From assembly GCF_002217395.1 (NCBI RefSeq), contig NZ_MUHD01000020.1, positions 10,253 through 74,252 on the forward strand: a stretch of 64,000 bases of DNA, read 5' to 3'. The stretch comes from Flavobacterium plurextorum. GTDB taxonomy: Bacteria > Bacteroidota > Bacteroidia > Flavobacteriales > Flavobacteriaceae. The notes beneath the pieces are model-generated. The model had not been told where the DNA came from, ran no database searches, and worked only from the letters and a program-made list of their open reading frames with translations. Positions 1 through 6,919 of the stretch are shown here, piece after piece (within the stretch, counting starts at the first letter, position 1; each line of letters starts with the position of its first letter). A program made the position numbers and the translations under genes.

Positions 1-22
1 AATAAAATAGAATGTTTTTTTT

Positions 23-1306
23 ATGGAAGAGTACGGAAAAATATTGATTATCGCAATGCCTGTTTTTTTAGTTCTAATTGTAATTGAAAAAATATATGGC
101 ATTTACAAAAAGAACGATACTGCACCTTTGATAGACAGCGTATCCAGTATTAGTTCTGGTATTACAAATTCTGTAAAAGACGTTTTAGGCTTAAGCCTTA
201 CTTTTATATCCTACGAATGGATGGTTTCTAAAATTGCCCTTTTTCATCAGGAAGCCAATGTTCTCTCTTATATTATCGCCTTTTTTGTTATCGATTTTTA
301 TGGCTATTGGAGCCATCGCTGGGCACATCAAATTAATCTTTTCTGGAACAAACATGCTATTCACCACAGCAGCGAAGAATTTAATCTCGCTTGTGCGCTG
401 CGCCAGCCTATTGCAAGTTTGGCTAACTTGTTTACCTTTTTGTTAATTCCCGCCGCCTTATTAGGTGTTCCGGCTTCAGTAATTGCAATTACACTCCCGC
501 TTCATTTGTTCCTGCAGTTTTGGTACCATACTAAGCACATTAAAAAAATGGGAGTCCTTGAACATATTCTCGTTACGCCATCACATCATAGAGTGCATCA
601 TGCTATAAATCCAGAATATTTAGATAAGAATCATTCCCAGATTTTTATTTTTTGGGATAAACTTTTTGGCACCTTTCAAGCGGAACTTGATGATGTTCCG
701 CCGGTTTTCGGAATCACTAGACCTGCTAATACTTGGAATCCAATAAAAATAAATTTTCAGCATCTTACCTTATTGATTAAAGATGCATGGCGCGCCGAGA
801 ATTGGAAAGACAAACTTACCATTTGGTTTAAACCAACTGGATGGCGTCCAGAAAATTTCGAGGAAAAATATCCTGTTAATAAAATTGAGAATGTTTTTGA
901 TTTTGAAAAATATGGCACGCAAAACTCTCAAAAACTAATTTACTGGTCAGTAGCACAACTTTTAATAACACTTTTGTTTGTGAGTTATTTGTTTGATAAT
1001 ATTGCCAAAATCGGACTTCCAAACATTTTTATCTACGGTTTTTTCATCTTAATAACTATTTACAGTTATTGTGAATTAATGGACAAAAATAGGTACGTCA
1101 TTTTTTGGGAAGGTTTGCGCTTGGCAGTCGCAACAGCAATAATTACTTATTATGGTGATTGGTTTGGTTTAAATCAAGTTTTTTATCTAAGCAATTATAT
1201 TATTTTAGGTTATCTGAGTTTGTCGTTTTTAGTATCGGTATACTTTATAACAATTGATTTTAAAACTATCCAAAACCAACCCATAAATACATTAACCACA
1301 AAATGA
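23..1306 (+). CDS. Sterol desaturase/fatty acid hydroxylase family protein, alkylglycerol monooxygenase-like
   Basis: Integral membrane di-iron hydroxylase of 427 residues. All histidine clusters of the superfamily are visible: H98xxxH102, H111xxH114H115, H169 and H188H189xxH192H193. The surrounding text (NLACALRQ, PSHHRVHH, a WDKLFGTF stretch) is the arrangement I know from animal alkylglycerol monooxygenase (AGMO/TMEM195), which cleaves ether bonds of alkylglycerols. The C-terminal third holds further hydrophobic segments, as in AGMO. The stop codon overlaps the start of the next gene by 4 bases, so the two are probably co-translated. Family membership is seen in sequence; ether-lipid cleavage is inferred from similarity and from the neighbour. 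A different sterol or carotenoid hydroxylase substrate remains possible. Confidence 0.85.
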   Translation: MEEYGKILIIAMPVFLVLIVIEKIYGIYKKNDTAPLIDSVSSISSGITNSVKDVLGLSLTFISYEWMVSKIALFHQEANVLSYIIAFFVIDFYGYWSHRWAHQINLFWNKHAIHHSSEEFNLACALRQPIASLANLFTFLLIPAALLGVPASVIAITLPLHLFLQFWYHTKHIKKMGVLEHILVTPSHHRVHHAINPEYLDKNHSQIFIFWDKLFGTFQAELDDVPPVFGITRPANTWNPIKINFQHLTLLIKDAWRAENWKDKLTIWFKPTGWRPENFEEKYPVNKIENVFDFEKYGTQNSQKLIYWSVAQLLITLLFVSYLFDNIAKIGLPNIFIYGFFILITIYSYCELMDKNRYVIFWEGLRLAVATAIITYYGDWFGLNQVFYLSNYIILGYLSLSFLVSVYFITIDFKTIQNQPINTLTTK

Positions 1307-1980
1307 GAAACGCTACTTTATTCAAAATCTATATTGCTTTCAGCGCCGTTTATCTTCTTATTCTATTTTTAGGACACGAAAATTTAAACTTTTTTTTGAA
1401 GCCGATATTAATACCAATTTTAATTTTTGGAGTTTATTTTTATCAAAATTTTCCAACTAAAAATATTCTTTTAACTGCCTTAGTATTCTCCTGGATTGGC
1501 GATGTAATATTGCTTTTTTCAGATATATCCGAAATCTATTTTATTCTAGGATTAGTTTCTTTCTTGATTTCTCACATTGTTTATTGTATACTTTTTAATC
1601 GTCAAACTAAAAGAAATTTAAAAAAGAACAGTATTGCAATAGGAATTGGAAGTATACTAATTGCTTGTTATTTAATTGGAATGTTATCTGTATTACTCCC
1701 TTCTTTGGGCGATTTAAAAATACCTGTAATTGTTTACGCCAGTGTAATTTCGATTATGCTTTTATTTGCCTACAACGGACTATTAAGTTGGAATGAACCA
1801 GGCAATAAACTAGTTTTTTCTGGTGCGGTTATTTTTGTTATTTCTGATAGTATTCTGGCAATTAATAAATTTTACAACCCAATTGAGAAAAGTTCCTTTT
1901 TTATCATGCTCACCTATCTTGTGGCACAATATCTGATTGTAATTGGTATATTAAAAATGAATCCGAAGAAGGTTGAATAG
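1303..1980 (+). CDS. YhhN/TMEM86 family protein, probable lysoplasmalogenase
   Basis: Polytopic membrane protein of 225 residues with about eight hydrophobic helices. The characteristic YhhN elements are present: an SWIGDVILL segment in the first half, an SDSILAINKF segment near residue 187, and TYLVAQYLIV close to the end. Characterised members (human TMEM86A/B) hydrolyse the vinyl-ether bond of lysoplasmalogens. Start ATG overlaps the upstream stop (ATGA). Pairing with an AGMO-like hydroxylase suggests both act on glycerol ether lipids. The bacterial substrate is not shown by the sequence. Confidence 0.85.
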   Translation: MRNATLFKIYIAFSAVYLLILFLGHENLNFFLKPILIPILIFGVYFYQNFPTKNILLTALVFSWIGDVILLFSDISEIYFILGLVSFLISHIVYCILFNRQTKRNLKKNSIAIGIGSILIACYLIGMLSVLLPSLGDLKIPVIVYASVISIMLLFAYNGLLSWNEPGNKLVFSGAVIFVISDSILAINKFYNPIEKSSFFIMLTYLVAQYLIVIGILKMNPKKVE

Positions 1981-2039
1981 TATTTTGATCCAAATACTTA
2001 TTTCTTCTTTAAACGCAGTTATACAGCAAAAAAACCTTT

Positions 2040-2047
2040 TACATTTG
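2040..2047 (+). promoter_or_regulatory. Bacteroidota -7 promoter box TACATTTG
   Basis: Perfect match to the TAnnTTTG element, 22 bases before the ATG at 2070. No good TTG -33 element is visible at 17-23 bases upstream. Confidence 0.6.
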
Positions 2048-2069
2048 TACGACCAAAATAGATCTCATC

Positions 2070-2522
2070 ATGAAAAAAACAGCTCTTTTCATTATTTTAC
2101 TAATTACTGTATCATCCTGCATCAGCACAAAATCAACATTAAAAAATGTAGATGATAATGCACCTGATTTGGTATTAGGTAAAAACAATACTTTTGTTAT
2201 TTCGTTATTCAGCAAAGACAAAAAGTACGGTTATGATCCTGATTATCCTGTAAATATCTTTTTTAGAAATACAAAAGATGAAGCCACAAACGAAGTTCGT
2301 TTTTTGAATGCTTTAGCTGGTCCAAATGGTGAAACAATCACTTATAAACGCTTAGAAACCTGCTGCCCGTTTCCTACGAAAAGAAGCGATATGGGTGCTG
2401 GTTTTTTAAATGTATACGAATTGACTTGGGAAGGACAAAAAAAACCGATAACGCTGTATTTGAATATTTATGAAAAAGGAATTTTGATGGTTCCGCTGGG
2501 ACTGACTTTAAAAAAAGAGTAA
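2070..2522 (+). CDS. Small lipoprotein of unknown function
   Basis: 150 residues with a lipoprotein signal peptide (hydrophobic stretch then VSSC, lipidated Cys at residue 17). The rest is a small soluble domain with a conserved-looking centre (RFLNALAGPNGE and a CCPFPTKR segment). I recall relatives in flavobacterial genomes, sometimes labelled as a KDO-8-phosphate synthase, apparently because kdsA lies next door; there is no TIM-barrel here and that label should not be used. It has its own TACATTTG promoter. Role unknown; probably exposed in the periplasm or on the outer membrane. Confidence 0.75.
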   Translation: MKKTALFIILLITVSSCISTKSTLKNVDDNAPDLVLGKNNTFVISLFSKDKKYGYDPDYPVNIFFRNTKDEATNEVRFLNALAGPNGETITYKRLETCCPFPTKRSDMGAGFLNVYELTWEGQKKPITLYLNIYEKGILMVPLGLTLKKE

Positions 2523-2551
2523 ATCTGTAATTGATAAATACATAAGTAACA

Positions 2552-2899
2552 ATGTTTGGATCGATTCCTTTTATTTTAATTATTCTGCCTTTATTATCTC
2601 AGCTGCTATTTGGCACATTTGCAATTTTTAAACCTGGTTCGTTTAAATTCAAAAAGGTCTTGATCCTTAATATTCTCCTGCAGATTGTTTGTTCTGTTAT
2701 TTCTTTATATACTGCCACCACAAACTTTTCAAGGTTTCATGATGAACATCCCGATGTAACAAGATGCGGAATGCCTCTTTTAGCAATTGCTGCACTAATT
2801 TTGTTCACTTTCTTAGTTCTACTTGTCGTTATTATTATTCAATATTTTATAAAACGATGGAGAGAAAATAAATCGAAAAGAGGTATTAGTCAAAACTAA
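2552..2899 (+). CDS. Small membrane protein, unknown
   Basis: 115 residues with three hydrophobic segments (about residues 3-25, 33-55 and 70-100) and a basic C-terminus (KRWRENKSKRG). It follows the lipoprotein gene by 29 bases in the same direction and may share its transcript. I recognise no family. The coding assignment rests on length, AT-appropriate codon use and a clean membrane-protein profile. Confidence 0.6.
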   Translation: MFGSIPFILIILPLLSQLLFGTFAIFKPGSFKFKKVLILNILLQIVCSVISLYTATTNFSRFHDEHPDVTRCGMPLLAIAALILFTFLVLLVVIIIQYFIKRWRENKSKRGISQN

Positions 2900-2931
2900 A
2901 AAACAACATTAAACTGTAAAACTTCAGAATA

Positions 2932-2950
2932 TGATAAATGTCATTTATCA
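2932..2950. promoter_or_regulatory. Perfect 19-bp palindrome TGATAAATGTCATTTATCA
   Basis: A perfect palindrome around a central T, in a 230-base gap. A near-identical copy (28755-28773) lies 44 bases upstream of corA. Form and length suit a Crp/Fnr-type operator. About 17 bases downstream is TAATATTG (2967-2974), one base off a -7 box, so a transcript reading towards kdsA with a long leader is possible. The rest of the gap (2951-3100) shows nothing I can name. Confidence 0.55.
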
Positions 2951-3101
2951 ATTTCTTTTCATGCTTTAATATTGTCTTGAAAAAAGCATTTAATCATTCT
3001 AAAGAAAATTTAAAAATTCCTTAATTCTACTAAGCTTCTAGTCAGTTATTCGAGTTCTTAAAATAATCTTAAATCTTCATCTGCTATTCATAAATCATGA
3101 C

Positions 3102-3109
3102 TACCTTTG
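3102..3109 (+). promoter_or_regulatory. -7 promoter box TACCTTTG of kdsA
   Basis: Perfect TAnnTTTG match lying 20 bases before the ATG at 3130. It sits inside the longer open frame that begins at 3097, which argues against that upstream start. Confidence 0.6.
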
Positions 3110-3129
3110 CAGTGCAAAAAAATAATTTT

Positions 3130-3948
3130 ATGAACTTACAACATATTCCACAAATTAAGCATACTGACAGCGGAAATTTCTTTTTATTGGCGGGACCTTG
3201 CGCTATTGAAGGAGAGGAAATGGCTCTTAGAATTGCTGAAAAATTAGTTGGTATTACCGACAATCTTCAAATTCCTTATGTATTTAAAGGATCTTTTAAA
3301 AAAGCAAACCGTTCTAGAATTGACAGCTTTTCTGGAATTGGAGACGAAAAAGCTTTAAAAATTTTAAGAAAAGTTTCTGAAACTTTTCACGTTCCAACAG
3401 TTACAGACATTCATACTAATGAAGATGCTGACTTGGCGGCGCAATACGTTGATGTTTTACAAATTCCAGCATTCTTAGTTCGTCAAACGGATTTAGTTGT
3501 GGCAGCTGCAAATACTGGAAGAACAGTAAACTTGAAAAAAGGACAATTTATGAGTCCTGAAAGCATGAAACATGCGGTACAAAAGGTATTAGACTGTAAT
3601 AACGAAAATGTTATGGTTACTGATCGCGGTACTATGTTTGGCTACCAAGATATGATTGTTGATTATAGAGGAATCCCTACTATGCAGCAATATGCAACTA
3701 CTGTTCTAGATGTTACACATTCATTACAGCAGCCAAATCAAACAGCAGGAGTTACGGGCGGAAGACCAGATATGATCGAAACGGTTGCCAAAGCTGGTAT
3801 TGCCGTAGGTGTTGATGGTATTTTTATCGAAACACATTTTGATCCTGCAAATGCAAAAAGTGATGGCGCTAATATGCTTCATTTAGACTATTTTGAAGGT
3901 TTAATGACAAAATTAGTTGCTATTAGAAAAACAGTTAACTCATTCTAA
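3130..3948 (+). CDS. kdsA: 3-deoxy-8-phosphooctulonate synthase (KDO-8-phosphate synthase)
   Basis: Cytosolic enzyme that condenses phosphoenolpyruvate with arabinose 5-phosphate to make KDO 8-phosphate for lipopolysaccharide core synthesis. Recognisable blocks: LAGPCAIEGEE at the N-terminus, FKGSFKKANRS, VTDIHTNEDA, a TDRGTMFGYQD stretch, GVTGGRPDMIE and FIETHFDP. The TIM barrel is complete, at 272 residues from this ATG, the usual length. An in-frame ATG at 3097 would add 11 residues of unrelated sequence and would overlap a TACCTTTG promoter box, so the later start is preferred. The following gene is closely spaced. Confidence 0.97.
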   Translation: MNLQHIPQIKHTDSGNFFLLAGPCAIEGEEMALRIAEKLVGITDNLQIPYVFKGSFKKANRSRIDSFSGIGDEKALKILRKVSETFHVPTVTDIHTNEDADLAAQYVDVLQIPAFLVRQTDLVVAAANTGRTVNLKKGQFMSPESMKHAVQKVLDCNNENVMVTDRGTMFGYQDMIVDYRGIPTMQQYATTVLDVTHSLQQPNQTAGVTGGRPDMIETVAKAGIAVGVDGIFIETHFDPANAKSDGANMLHLDYFEGLMTKLVAIRKTVNSF

Positions 3949-3967
3949 ATTTATAATACTAAGTTCT

Positions 3968-4864
3968 TTGAAAACAAAAATTCTATTTTTCTTCTTGATT
4001 TGTGCTTCTTTAAACACATTTGCCCAAGAGGAAATTCCGGTACAAAAATACACTGCTCATAATAAAGGAAAATTTTTTGTGATGTGGGGTGGAAACAGAG
4101 AAAGTTACTCTAACTCTGATGTAAATTTCAGAGGTAAAGATTACAACTTTACAGTTGAAAATATGAAAGCTCATGATAAACCGAAAGGCTGGCATGTTGA
4201 TTATGTTAATCCTGTAAACATGACAATTCCTCAAACAAACTTGAGACTGGGTTACTTTTTTAGTGATCATTACAGCGTAACAATTGGTGTTGATCATATG
4301 AAATATGTAATGTCACAGAATCAAATTGCAAACGTTAACGGATACATCGATTTACCTGCTGATCAAGCTGGTTCAATTTACAATGGAGTTTACAATAACA
4401 GACCTGTAGATATGTCTATAGGCGGCGCACAAGAAGGCGGAATGCCTCCTGGGAGCACTGACACTCCTTTCTTAATTTATGAGCATACTGACGGTTTGAA
4501 TTACATCAATACTGAGGTTTCAAGATTTGATGATGTTTCAAAATGGTTTGGTCTGCCAAATATAGATAAGGTACAAATTAACTTGACTGAAGGTTTAGGT
4601 GCTGGACTTTTATATCCTAAAACAAATACAACTTTACTAGGAAAAGATCGTCATGATGATTTTCATATTTCTGGTTACGGTGTTTCGGCAAAAGCTGGTA
4701 TCAATGTTACTTTTTTCAAACACTTCTATATTCAGGGAGAATTAAAAGGCGGTTACATCAATATGCAGGATATTAGAACTACAGTAAGCAACGAAGATAA
4801 GGCTTCGCAAGACTTTTTCTTTTTTCAAAGAATTATTGCTGTCGGCGGTATTTTCAGAATCTAA
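3968..4864 (+). CDS. Putative outer-membrane beta-barrel protein
   Basis: About 298 residues if started at TTG 3968, which places a clean signal peptide (LKTKILFFFLICASLNTFAQ) at the N-terminus; an earlier TTG inside kdsA is less credible. The mature part has alternating amphipathic strands rich in Gly, Tyr and Asn (for example LRLGYFFSDHYSVTIGVDHMKY) and ends with an aromatic-rich strand closing on FRI. This is typical of an outer-membrane barrel. There is no recognised domain. It is followed by a hairpin terminator. Confidence 0.7.
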   Translation: MKTKILFFFLICASLNTFAQEEIPVQKYTAHNKGKFFVMWGGNRESYSNSDVNFRGKDYNFTVENMKAHDKPKGWHVDYVNPVNMTIPQTNLRLGYFFSDHYSVTIGVDHMKYVMSQNQIANVNGYIDLPADQAGSIYNGVYNNRPVDMSIGGAQEGGMPPGSTDTPFLIYEHTDGLNYINTEVSRFDDVSKWFGLPNIDKVQINLTEGLGAGLLYPKTNTTLLGKDRHDDFHISGYGVSAKAGINVTFFKHFYIQGELKGGYINMQDIRTTVSNEDKASQDFFFFQRIIAVGGIFRI

Positions 4865-4884
4865 TATTTCGTAAGAAAAGAATT

Positions 4885-4920
4885 AAAAATAGTTATCATT
4901 TATTTGGTAACTATTTTTTT
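4885..4920 (+). terminator. Rho-independent terminator
   Basis: Stem AAAAATAGTTA paired with TAACTATTTTT, followed by a T-run; ends the kdsA/outer-membrane protein unit. Confidence 0.75.
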
Positions 4921-4927
4921 TATTATT

Positions 4928-4947
4928 TACTTTGTAATTCAAAGTTC
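4928..4947 (+). promoter_or_regulatory. Promoter-proximal palindromic motif, copy 1
   Basis: TACTTTGTAATTCAAAGTTC contains CTTTG/CAAAG arms and recurs almost unchanged at 5761-5780, each time shortly after a terminator and before a gene start. Each also contains a TA-n-TTTG string close to the -7 consensus. May be promoter plus operator. Confidence 0.4.
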
Positions 4948-5029
4948 TTTTTAGTTGTGTTAATCTTTTATCAAAATAAATTAGATATAACGACGAAAAA
5001 ATTACTTTTAGCTTTCAAATATAAAAAAC

Positions 5030-5707
5030 ATGAAAAAACAAAAATATCTATTTTTCGGCATTACATTTCTACTGAGCTTTGGTCTTGCTTTATTTGTAGC
5101 AATGTCTGTTTTTCCAAATAATCCATTTTCTTCTAAAGCGAAAACAGAAAATAAGGCTGTGAGTAAAATTCAAGATGGTGATATTATTTTTCAAACATCA
5201 CAGTCGCCTCAATGCGAAGCAGTGCGAATTGCCACAAACTCAAAGTTCTCACATTGCGGAATTATCTACGACATAAACGGAAAATGGTTTGTTTTTGAAG
5301 CCGTTCAACCAATAAAACTAACTCCGTTTGAAGATTGGATTCAGCATGGAAAAGACAATAAATATGTGGTAAAAAGATTAAAAAATACAGCTGTTTTAAC
5401 TCCTGCTGTTCTTCAAAAAATGAAAGATTACAGTCAGCAGTTTGATGGTATAGATTATGATTCTTATTTTGAATGGACAGATAATAGAATTTATTGTTCG
5501 GAATTGGTTTGGAAAATTTATAAAAATGCTGCAGACATTGAGCTTTCAAAATTAAGAGAACTAAAAGATTTTAATTTAACTGATGTCAGAGTTCAAAAAA
5601 TATTAAAAGAACGATATGGTAATGAAATTCCGCTTCAAGAAAAAGTAGTTGCTCCTTCTGACCTTTCAGATTCGAGTTTACTAAAAACTTTAGTTAATAA
5701 TTATTAG
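5030..5707 (+). CDS. YiiX/YebB-like NlpC/P60-family cysteine hydrolase (DUF830)
   Basis: 225 residues. An N-terminal hydrophobic segment (about 7-28) anchors or exports it. The circularly permuted papain-like domain starts with DGDIIFQTS near residue 49. The catalytic set is visible: His75 in SHCGI, an acidic partner Glu90 in FVFEAV, and Cys156 in YCSELVW. Relatives hydrolyse amide or thioester bonds of peptides or lipids; the substrate here is unknown. Flanking terminators on both sides make it a single-gene unit. Confidence 0.85.
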   Translation: MKKQKYLFFGITFLLSFGLALFVAMSVFPNNPFSSKAKTENKAVSKIQDGDIIFQTSQSPQCEAVRIATNSKFSHCGIIYDINGKWFVFEAVQPIKLTPFEDWIQHGKDNKYVVKRLKNTAVLTPAVLQKMKDYSQQFDGIDYDSYFEWTDNRIYCSELVWKIYKNAADIELSKLRELKDFNLTDVRVQKILKERYGNEIPLQEKVVAPSDLSDSSLLKTLVNNY

Positions 5708-5716
5708 AAAACAACT

Positions 5717-5750
5717 AAAAGCTAATTCGAAAAATCAATTGGCTTTTTTA
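5717..5750 (+). terminator. Rho-independent terminator
   Basis: AAAAGCTAATT pairs with AATTGGCTTTT (one G-T pair) across a short loop, followed by Ts. Confidence 0.7.
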
Positions 5751-5760
5751 TTTACTATTT

Positions 5761-5780
5761 TACTTTGAATTTCAAAGAAC
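5761..5780 (+). promoter_or_regulatory. Promoter-proximal palindromic motif, copy 2
   Basis: TACTTTGAATTTCAAAGAAC, a close copy of the element at 4928-4947, 17 bases before the Coq4-like gene. Confidence 0.4.
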
Positions 5781-5796
5781 TTTTAAAAATATATCT

Positions 5797-6249
5797 ATGC
5801 GAGATTATCTGATTGAAAAACTTTATGAATGCAGTAAAAAGCCATATCAAAAATATTTTAAAAAAAATGCACCTTGGGAAATAGACAAGTCGCAGCTAAT
5901 GGATTATCCAGAAGGAAGTTTAGGCCGCGGATTAGGTAATTTTCTGTATAAGAATCATTTCGATATACAAGAGAAACTTGAAGATCATGACATTATTCAT
6001 GTCTTGACAAATACGGGTATCTCTGTATATGAAGAAATTGGAATGCAGTATTATCTTTTAGGAAACGGGAAACGAAGTCTGTATTTGTTTATGGTTATAC
6101 TCTCTGGAACTGTATTTTACCCAAACAAACTGCTGTATTTTATCAAGCAATACAAAAAAGGAAAACGAGCGCTGCCATTCCATTATCTTGATTTTTCAAA
6201 AATGCTTTTAAAACCAATTCATACTATTCAGCAATCATTTAAAATTTAA
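5797..6249 (+). CDS. Coq4-like protein
   Basis: 150 residues with the Coq4 metal-ligand signature HDxxH(x11)E: His64-Asp65, His68 and Glu80. Eukaryotic Coq4 is needed for ubiquinone synthesis and was recently linked to oxidative decarboxylation of the ring. Bacteroidota generally use menaquinone, so the role here is open. The gene is followed 3 bases later by a small membrane protein. The family call rests on the zinc motif and the HDIIHVLT context; the rest is too divergent for me to judge. Confidence 0.75.
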   Translation: MRDYLIEKLYECSKKPYQKYFKKNAPWEIDKSQLMDYPEGSLGRGLGNFLYKNHFDIQEKLEDHDIIHVLTNTGISVYEEIGMQYYLLGNGKRSLYLFMVILSGTVFYPNKLLYFIKQYKKGKRALPFHYLDFSKMLLKPIHTIQQSFKI

Positions 6250-6252
6250 TTT

Positions 6253-6558
6253 ATGAAAACAACTCATCACAAACCTTTTGAAGAAAAGCAATCGACTGAA
6301 TTAGCTGTTGGCACTTTTATTATTAGTACGATCTTATTTATGCTTTATATTATTTCGAATGAAAGCCCGAATGTATTAGTTATTGCATGGCCGTTTGCAT
6401 CTTCTGCGATAATTGTAAATACTATAATGTTAGTGAATCTAACGGATCGATTTATTCATTTACCGGAATATCGAAAAGAGATTGCGTTTAAGATTTTAAT
6501 ACTGCTTTCTAATATTCCAATAACCTTTTTGTATTATTTGATTGTGATAAGGCTTTAA
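6253..6558 (+). CDS. Small membrane protein, unknown
   Basis: 101 residues with three predicted membrane helices (about 17-35, 40-63 and 78-98). It starts 3 bases after the Coq4-like stop, so it is almost certainly co-transcribed and may be its membrane partner, but nothing in the sequence identifies a function. Confidence 0.6.
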   Translation: MKTTHHKPFEEKQSTELAVGTFIISTILFMLYIISNESPNVLVIAWPFASSAIIVNTIMLVNLTDRFIHLPEYRKEIAFKILILLSNIPITFLYYLIVIRL

Positions 6559-6603
6559 ATACAAATTATGAATCATCCGTTTAATTATCCCAAAACATAT
6601 GCC

Positions 6604-6858
6604 GTTCCGCTGGAGCTTTCTTAAAAACACGATTCTTCTATTCTACAAATATTTCATCCCTCTGGGGTTTTCACTTGGTATTTAAAATTATTTTTGCTTC
6701 AGAGAAGCATAATATTTATAGAAAAACAATTACACGAAGTCAAAAAGCTCCAGCGGAGCGACATAATTATTTTCTGTTTATATATGTCGATCCGCTGGAA
6801 CTTTACAATAAAATGACTATTCTTTCTGTAAATATATCATCCCTCTGGGATTATTTTT
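6604..6858. repeat. Cluster of three copies of a CCGCTGG...CATCCCTCTGGG repeat
   Basis: The 361-base gap between the + and - genes is filled by repeats. Copy A (6604-6672) runs from GTTCCGCTGGAGCTTT to TTTCATCCCTCTGGGG. Copy C (6789-6858) is a diverged direct copy, from GATCCGCTGGAACTTT to CATCCCTCTGGGATT. Between them at 6743-6763 is an inverted fragment, AAAAGCTCCAGCGGAGCG. A 65-codon open frame over this region is a product of the repeat, not a gene. Confidence 0.75.
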
Positions 6859-6869
6859 ATCAAAAAAAA

Positions 6870-6893
6870 TAGACTGTCAAAAATGACAGTCTA
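6870..6893. terminator. Bidirectional terminator
   Basis: TAGACTGTCA pairs with TGACAGTCTA around a short A-rich loop, A-run on the left and T-rich on the right, between convergent genes. Confidence 0.7.
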
Positions 6894-6919
6894 TTTTATA
6901 TATTATAGATTTTTAAATC

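Noticed and set aside
6675..6872. 65-codon open frame in the convergent gap
   Set aside because: It lies entirely in repeat sequence, has no family features, and ends at a terminator.
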